Assembly (NCBI RefSeq): GCF_019112545.1
Contig: NW_025064885.1
Location: 372,001 to 436,000, forward strand
Source of the DNA: Guyanagaster necrorhizus
Lineage: Eukaryota; Basidiomycota; Agaricomycetes; Agaricales; Physalacriaceae
Reading direction: 5' to 3'
Length of the DNA stretch: 64,000 bases
The notes under the pieces are model-generated. The model did no database searches. It saw only the letters and a program-made list of their open reading frames with translations, and was not told where the DNA came from. Both the position numbers and the translations under genes were made by a program. This document shows positions 58,842 through 64,000 of this stretch, in pieces (position 1 is the stretch's first letter; each line of letters starts with the position of its first letter).

Positions 58842-60245
58842 TCACTCACTAGTTCGGGCAATGGGGGGACTCCGGAGTCGGCTGTAGCGCGTCCCTCCAC
58901 GCGCTCTCGTCTCCTCCAGTTCTCGGCTATAGAGGCTGAAGTGTCGTTGGAACTCAGAGTTAAGGAACTGTCGAGCGACCCTGCTACCCAGGAATCGCTG
59001 GAGAGCCCTGTCGGGGACGTGGGCATTGTCGGGTACCCGGAGTCCGTAGGCTCCGAGTACGGAGTCGGCGTCCGAGGAGATGGTATCGGTGCGGGCGGGA
59101 TATTCAAGATCGACGGTTCGGGACCCTGCTGCCCCTCCTCGTCGGATGGCCTCGTTCCAGCTGACGATGCTGGCGGGTCCTGTCCATGGATCGTCCTCAG
59201 AGTCGGGCTCCCGGAAGGGAGATCCTGAGTCGGTTCGGAGCTCATACTCCCTAGGGGAGGCCGACCCCATCCTCTCGATCTTCTCTCTTCTTCTTTGTGC
59301 CCTTCCTTGTCTGTCGTACTCTGCTGCTTCATACTGCTCTCGGGCTTCCTCTCGTACATAATCGGCGAGCTCCTCCTGGGTTCACCTGGCGTCCCTTTCT
59401 CGGACCTGGTTCTGCTGCCGTACTGCCTGGTCGTAATTAAAGGGAATGGTAAGATCCCAGTCCGGGAATATTCGGTGTATGATTCGGTCCCGCGCTGCTC
59501 TTCCCCTTTCGCTGGCGGTTCCGACCTCGGGCTCACTTCCCATGTGGAGATGTCGGAAGGGGTCTCCTGCTGCAGAGATGGCAATCTCCACGTTTGCATA
59601 GTCGGAGTGAATGGTTCTTCCGTGAGGGTCGTCGACCCCCAGCCTGCTGACGGACGGACTGGGGTCGGAGTTGGGCTCGGTGGGGGTCTCAGGGGGGTTC
59701 TGGGGGGAGTCGGGACCTTCTTGGGATCTCGCAGCCATCCGAGCGGCATCAAGGGAGTCCCGAGCACGGTTTTCAATCCCTGAGGGAACTGGGGAGGCGG
59801 AATGCTCGGGGGAGACTGCGGGAGTGATGTAGTTGGAGACCTCGGCGGGCTCCTGAGCGACATTCGTCATCCACGGGTTCTGGAACCCTGTGAGAGCAGG
59901 GTGGCGGTTTCGGCTGTTTCATCTGGAGTGTTGGGGTCCTTCCTCCTCATGAAGGCTCCCCGAATCCGAGTTGTCAGGCCCGGCTTCTGGTACGGGTCCC
60001 CCTTGCGGGAAGAAGGACGTTCTGATGGAGGGGAAGATGTCATGGAAGGGAAGATCGGGGGTTACGTTTCGTAGTATTTGTTGGACGTGCTGAAATGCTT
60101 GATAGTGCCTGACTATCCAAGCTGCTACTGATTGTCTTCCGCGGCAGAGGGTGATAATGGCTAGGAGACCGAGCAATGTTCCGATGATGGAAGCTATCAA
60201 CTCGAAGAAGTCGTGATTCAGGTCTGTGGTTGTTACTGGAGGCAT
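58842..60245 (-). pseudogene. Element H ORF1: hydrophobic N-terminus, unknown function
   Basis: ATG at 60243-60245, the first in the leader. Residues 13-33 are hydrophobic (FFELIASIIGTLLGLL, then AIITL), a likely membrane helix, followed by Arg-containing VRHYQAFQHVQQILRNVTPD. Next comes a Pro/Ser-rich part, then IIHRIFPDWDLTIPFNYD (near 59450), a charged helical part (EEAREQYEAAEYDRQGRA) and LGAYGLRVPDNAHVPDRAL near 59020. Stops occur at 59919 (TGA), 59382 and 58842. All eight family members that reach this region keep the hydrophobic start. I do not recognise the family. It could be a membrane-targeted extension of Gag or an Env-like accessory; neither is shown. Confidence 0.72.
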
Positions 60246-60287
60246 TCAGTTTCTCAGCACAATTGGGCTTGAGAAAGGGAACGAGGA

Positions 60288-60300
60288 AGCTTCGAGCTAA
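60288..60300 (-). promoter_or_regulatory. Element H self-complementary primer-binding site
   Basis: Minus-strand TTAGCTCGAAGCT, one base from the 5' LTR. It is an exact 13-base reverse complement of AGCTTCGAGCTAA (60459-60471) in the LTR. No tRNA-type TGG is present. Confidence 0.82.
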
Positions 60301-60350
60301 TTGTCAAGCCCAAGCGACACGTGATCTGGCAACATGTGATAGATGACATG

Positions 60351-60370
60351 TCCCTTCGCACTTCAAGGGA
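60351..60370 (-). promoter_or_regulatory. Conserved U5 hairpin in element H
   Basis: Stem TCCCTT/AAGGGA with loop GAAGTGCG in the RNA sense. The stem varies between elements with compensatory changes: TCTCTT/AAGAGA in A, TCACTT/AAGTGA in I, TCTCCT/AGGAGA in C and G. The loop stays GAAGTGYG or nearly so (GAAGTGCA in A, GAAGTGTA in I, AAAGTGTG in C). It lies in the 5' leader of the genomic RNA, so packaging, dimerisation or translation control are possible roles. Confidence 0.7.
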
Positions 60371-60458
60371 TTATGCGAATTCACTTGTGATGTTGCTCTG
60401 TTCGGTGTGTCACAAGGCCATGCAGTGGCTTGAGAGTAGAATGGTATGAATATAAACT

Positions 60459-60510
60459 TTAGCTCGAAGCTGGGGTATACCAGCGAGAGCTGTCGGTCTT
60501 AAATACTATA
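60459..60510 (-). promoter_or_regulatory. Element H promoter and predicted RNA start
   Basis: TATTTAAG on the minus strand begins at 60505 inside a TATAGTATTTAAG tract. AGCTTCGAGC begins at 60471, 34 bases further. If transcription starts there, the RNA's first 13 bases are the primer that folds onto 60288-60300. Confidence 0.65.
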
Positions 60511-60735
60511 CAGGTGTCGCTAAGAATATAACTACTTATTGTGTCGTTCTGTGTCTATGGTGCCCGTTGTCCTTGAGCATCGTTGTTGTACATAAGAGGG
60601 TATTGTGCGTTGTCGAGCGTTGTTGTATCTAGGCGGCTCAGTTGTGCTTACTAAGCCCTTCCCGTGGTCTTGTGCTATGACTAAGCATAAATAGGGGTGA
60701 AAGAGTAGAAAAAAGAAAAAAATCGTAACATGTAT

Positions 60736-61020
60736 ATAATAGCAATGCCCTAGAATAATGGGCACAATGGACTCAGAAACATACAATAGGCAGTAGTATT
60801 ATTAGCAGACCCTGTACAGTATTTAAGACCACTCACTCTTGCTGGTAGTCCTCAGCTTTGAGCTAAAGTTTATTCTTACACTATTTTATACTTGAGCTGA
60901 TCTAAAGATCTTATGACATATCGATCAGAATATGCATCAGTGAACTCAGTTGATCTCCTGAAGTGTGAGGAGACTTCTGTTTATCACATATTTCTGTTCA
61001 CATGACACTTGAGTCTAACA
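60736..61020 (+). repeat. Element G 3' LTR, right part
   Basis: Last 285 bp of the LTR (after the duplicated tgtat at 60731-60735), ending GAGTCTAACA. It contains the R partner AGCTTTGAGCTAA and hairpin TCTCCT-GAAGTGTG-AGGAGA at 60954-60973. Confidence 0.92.
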
Positions 61021-61907
61021 CTCATTTTCTTACTGCTATTGTCATTACTGCTGGTTTCACTCTGCTTCTTTGGCCTCACACTGATCTTCTCTCTAGATGA
61101 AGTCAACAATGTCTGAGAGGTGAGGTGTTCTGACCTGCTGCCTCTCTTATAATACTGCTGTGCTATAATTGAATATGTTGAAATACTATATAGGAAAATA
61201 TTGATGGATGATTTTGTTCTGTACTTCTTATCTCCTTCACACATTGTTGAGCTGCTGATCTGATGTCCTTCCCATCCCACCACTGATTCCAATAGAATGC
61301 TGAGTTGAGGTAGGGCTTTGTGCTAAGGTGCCATAGAGTGAAGAGGGGTCTGGAGAGCTATGTTGGAATCTCTGAGTCATCCTAATAGCATTAAGAGAAT
61401 CTCAGGCATAGTTAGCAATCTCCTTGATTCACAGAGTGGAAGAAGGATCAAGAGATGGAGACTGCTCAAAGAAGTCTATGAGGAGGTTTTTATCCTCATA
61501 ATCAGAGATGGAGGGCAGGATCTACAGGTTTTAGAATTCTGTGAGGTGAGGGTTACAGTCTCTACTTGTTTGTCAGAAAAGTATTCTTGTCTTTCTTTTT
61601 GAATATCCCCTTGATATAAGCTGCTAGACCCAGCTTCAGGTAAAAGGCTTATCAGAGGCTGGTGGGATATTCTTTGGGAGTTGAAGATGTCATGTAGAGG
61701 AAGATCAGGGGTTATATTATATAGAATTCAACAGATATTTTGAAACTCTTGATAGTGTCTGATAGCTCAGACAGTAACTGATTGGCATCTATGGCATAGC
61801 TGTATGATCACTAATAAGCCTAAAAGAGTTCTGATAATAGAAGCAAGGAGTTCAAAGAACTCATGGGTAAAGTTAGAGTCTGATGGGTTAATGTTAATAG
61901 AGGGCAT
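61021..61907 (-). pseudogene. Element F ORF1, 5' part
   Basis: ATG at 61905-61907. Hydrophobic start is present but degraded (FFELLASIIRTLLGLLVII-like reading near 61790-61860), followed by a Ser-rich part near 61590. The rest continues at 44733 after element G. Confidence 0.6.
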
Positions 61908-61951
61908 TCAGTTTCCTTCACACTAGTTGTGTGTAAGGAAAGAGAAGAAGA

Positions 61952-61964
61952 AGCTTTGAGCTAA
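61952..61964 (-). promoter_or_regulatory. Element F self-complementary primer-binding site
   Basis: Minus-strand TTAGCTCAAAGCT is an exact partner of AGCTTTGAGCTAA in the F LTR (near 62125). Confidence 0.78.
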
Positions 61965-61965
61965 T

Positions 61966-62435
61966 TGTTAGACTCAAGCAGCATGTGATCAGAAATATAT
62001 GATAAACTAATGTGCCTTCACATTTGAGACTTCCACTAGAGTCCACTTATTGTGCTTTATTGACCAATATGCTTTAAAGCCTTTTGGAAGTGGCTTGAGA
62101 GTAGAATGAAATAAAATAAACTTTAGCTCAAAGCTGAGGATTGCCAGCAAGAGTGAGTCATCTTATATACTGTACAGAATGAAGATAAATATACTCCTAC
62201 TTATTGTGTGTCATTGAGCTCTTTGTGCTCATTATCCTTGAGCATCATTATCATACATAAAGGGTTCTTTGTGCATCATTGGCAATGCTGTTGTGTTGAA
62301 AGACAATGACTGACTGGGCTTGTTGTGATGACTAAGCCCAGTCTCTCAGTTTTAAGTGCTAGTCTAAATACTCTGACTAAGCATAAATAGAGGTTAATCT
62401 GTTTGAAATAAAGAATAAAGTGAAAAATCATAACA
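61966..62435 (-). repeat. Element F 5' LTR
   Basis: 470 bp, TGTTAGACTC to AATCATAACA. It is inserted in ORF1 of element I; the following five bases are ctgag, but no partner duplication survives because F's other end is deleted. Confidence 0.9.
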
Positions 62436-63590
62436 CTGAGTGGATGGTGTCTGAGCTGAGAGTGTATCAGAAAGGAGAATACTGTAGAGTTTCAGGACTG
62501 TCAGTTCATCAGAGACAAGCATTGTCTCTTCTGGTGGCCTTACTAGAGGTGACAAAACTGTAGAGTCTTGCTCATGGATCTATTTCAGCAGTACTAGATT
62601 CTTGGAAAGGGGATCTGAAAAGTTCAGAGTAGAGTCCATATCAGCCTGGAGAGCCACTCTTCAGATAGGTGGCTTTAGTCTCTTGCTGTTGTCTGTCCTC
62701 TCTTTTTTTTTCATACTCTTGCTGAGCCTGCACCCTGGTGTGCTCTGTAAGCTCTTCTTGAGCTCACTCAGAATCTGCTCAGACTCACTCTTCTTATTGC
62801 TGCTACTGCTGCTGCTGTACTACTGTATCATAATTAAATAGGACTCAAAGATCTCAGTCTGGAAAGATTTGGTGTATAATTCTATCTCAAGCTGTCAGCT
62901 CTCACCCTTTGATGTCACTGATGCTGTCAGGCATCTGATCTTTCCTATGGTTACTGTAGTTGGAATGGATTAAAGGGGTGGAGCTTTTAGTTAGAGTTAT
63001 ATAGAGTGAGTTGTGTCTCAAGTGTGGTGAAATACTTCAGGCTCTTGGAGCCAACTTAATAGCATCAAGAGAGTCCTGAGCATGATCTCTAACTTCAGCT
63101 TCTCTTGGAGTGGTGGAAAGCTCAGAGGATGATGAGTTGTCAAAGAAGTTCATGGGGAAGTTCTCATCTTTATGGTTAGAGATGAGGAGCAGGATCCACA
63201 GGTTTTAGAATCTTATGATATGAGGGTTTTGGTTTCTGCTATCTGATCGAGAGAGTCAAGAGGAGTATTAGTGTTTCTCTATTTCTTGAACATCTCTTGA
63301 ATACAAGCTACTAGGCCCAGCTTTAGGTATGGGATGCTCTATGGGCTGGTAGGAGAGTCAGACAGAATTGAAGATATCATAAAGAGATAAGTCAGAGGTT
63401 ATATTTCTGAGTATATGGCAGATATTTTGAAACTCCTGGTAGTGTTTAACTGCCTAGGCTGTGATTAATTAGCATCCTCAGCACAGCTGAATGATCACTA
63501 ATAATTTTAACAATGTTCTGATGATAGAGATGAGGAGTTCAAAGAATTTGTGATCAAAGTTTGGAGATTTAGGATTGATAGATGATATTC
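62436..63590 (-). pseudogene. Element I ORF1, 5' part, decayed
   Basis: Start codon lost (ATA at about 63592). Hydrophobic start near 63500-63560, RIIHQIFPD, stop, DL near 62850-62880 followed by FNYDTVVQQQQ, and a Ser/Thr-rich middle. The RIIH..IFPD block matches H in the ORF1 frame. It ends where F inserted. A poly-Gln-like CAG run is at about 62799-62817. Confidence 0.6.
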
Positions 63591-64000
63591 AGTTTCTTCT
63601 ATGCTATTGCATATAAAAAAAGAGAAGCTAGAAGCTTCAAGCTAATTGTTAGATCCAAGTCACATGTGATCAGAAACATGTGATAAACTAACATCACTTT
63701 ACACTTCAAGTGAAATATCAGAGTCTACTTGATGTGAGTACTGATTGGTATGCTTTAAGACTTTGTGATTGACTCAAGAGTGAAATGGTATGAAGATAAA
63801 CTTTAGCTTGAAGCTGGGGTTATACCAGTGAGAGCTGTCCTACTTATATACAGTTGTACTGAGTCACTATAAATACTACTATTAATTGTGTCTTTTATAG
63901 TTATTATGCTTGTTGTCCTTAAGCATCATTACTGCCTATAATAGTATCACTGTATATTGTCAGATAGCATTGTCACATCAAAAGACAATGATCAACTGGG
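63591..64000 (-). mobile_element. Element I: 5' end of another chromovirus, runs off the window
   Basis: Leader and 5' LTR of a minus-strand element whose ORF1 is 62436-63590. The LTR (63647 onward) is cut by the window end. The primer-binding site 63633-63645 reads TTAGCTTGAAGCT on the minus strand and is an exact 13-base partner of AGCTTCAAGCTAA in its LTR. U5 hairpin at 63694-63713, stem TCACTT/AAGTGA. Confidence 0.88.

Larger units (their letters stand above)
52662..60730 (-). mobile_element. Element H: youngest chromovirus, in the 3' LTR of G
   Basis: Two 429-bp LTRs, exact tgtat duplication (52657-52661 and 60731-60735), 7.2-kb interior. It is the only copy with normal CpG content and long open frames. 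The LTRs differ at about 17 sites by my count, all transitions and mostly CpG. Order on the minus strand: leader, ORF1, Gag (+1 frame), Pol (-1 from Gag). About ten in-frame TGA codons, most where sister copies point to CGA, and a YLDN RT box mean it no longer encodes a working set. It is the best template for the family's layout. Confidence 0.96.
60302..60730 (-). repeat. Element H 5' LTR
   Basis: 429 bp, TGTCAAGCCC to ATCGTAACA. U3 60472-60730, R-U5 60302-60471 by the predicted start site. Confidence 0.95.
44734..61020 (+). mobile_element. Element G: chromovirus nested in F, contains H
   Basis: 5' LTR 44734-45202 (469 bp). The 3' LTR is in two parts, 52478-52661 and 60736-61020, which add to 469 bp after removing H and one tgtat. 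Flanking 5-mers are cttat and ctcat. Plus-strand order is ORF1, Gag, Pol with chromodomain, about 7.3 kb. Confidence 0.94.
42241..62435 (-). mobile_element. Element F: 3'-truncated chromovirus, split by G
   Basis: Only the 5' LTR (61966-62435), leader, ORF1, Gag and about 20 codons of pol remain. The left end stops at about 42240 inside the pol N-terminus, with no 3' LTR. Element G lies in the middle, between 44733 and 61021 (5-mers cttat and ctcat). On the right F abuts ORF1 of element I, so F had inserted into I. A deletion later removed F's pol and 3' LTR together with the rest of I. Confidence 0.85.

Noticed and set aside
58770..59783. Open frames of 152, 93 and 162 codons on the plus strand inside element H
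   Set aside because: Shadows of the GC-rich ORF1/Gag region on the opposite strand. They share no conserved blocks with the other copies beyond what the minus strand dictates.
60288..60301. tRNA primer-binding site next to the LTR
   Set aside because: No element has TGG or a recognisable tRNA 3' complement at the LTR edge; the self-complement explains the site better.
1..64000. CRISPR arrays, bacterial operons, tRNA or rRNA genes
   Set aside because: None seen. Repeats are LTRs and coding copies, introns and chromodomain elements are eukaryotic, and no cloverleaf or rRNA-like sequence stood out.

Overview
This window is a stack of nested LTR retrotransposons with no intact host gene. I see ten insertions (called A to J here): eight complete or partial Ty3/gypsy chromodomain elements (chromoviruses) of one broad group, one MarY1-like chromovirus of a second group (D), and one solo LTR (C). 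The likely source is a filamentous basidiomycete, probably an agaricomycete. The grounds are the chromovirus types, the 49-nt intron in D, and near-total CpG loss in every copy but one, as expected from CpG methylation plus deamination or a RIP-like process. The organism assignment is inference.

Layout. 1-677 and 8677-9119 are one older host stretch split by element A (683-8671, minus strand, TSD gaaag). Element B (9120-42140, plus strand) fills the middle. It carries solo LTR C (12763-13223, TSD ttggt), element D (13332-29541, TSD gttat) with element J inside it (20147-28277), and element E (30705-39034). A short flank (42146-42240) leads to F, a minus-strand element that has lost its 3' half. 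F is split by G (44734-61020, plus). G's 3' LTR is split by H (52662-60730, minus, TSD tgtat), the youngest insertion. F's 5' LTR sits inside ORF1 of element I, whose 5' LTR runs off the window end. Nesting is at least four deep (I, F, G, H) on the right and three deep (B, D, J) in the middle.

Element design. The main family has LTRs of about 425-480 bp, a leader with a self-complementary primer-binding site, an upstream ORF1 that starts with a hydrophobic segment, a Gag with a CCHC knuckle in the +1 frame relative to ORF1, and a Pol (protease, RT, RNase H, integrase, chromodomain) in the -1 frame relative to Gag. A short hairpin and a purine tract lie between the pol stop and the 3' LTR. Element D has its own LTRs, a Gag/Pol with chromodomain, and an antisense, intron-containing gene between pol and the 3' LTR.

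The points I find most notable are: (1) self-primed reverse transcription supported by three covarying primer/PBS pairs, each starting 34 nt from the TATA box; (2) the conserved membrane-type ORF1 and its fixed frame offset from Gag; (3) a U5 RNA hairpin with compensatory changes around a fixed loop; (4) the antisense spliced Cys-cluster gene in D. All copies are decayed. H keeps most CpGs but has in-frame TGA codons and a mutated RT active site, so none looks autonomous.
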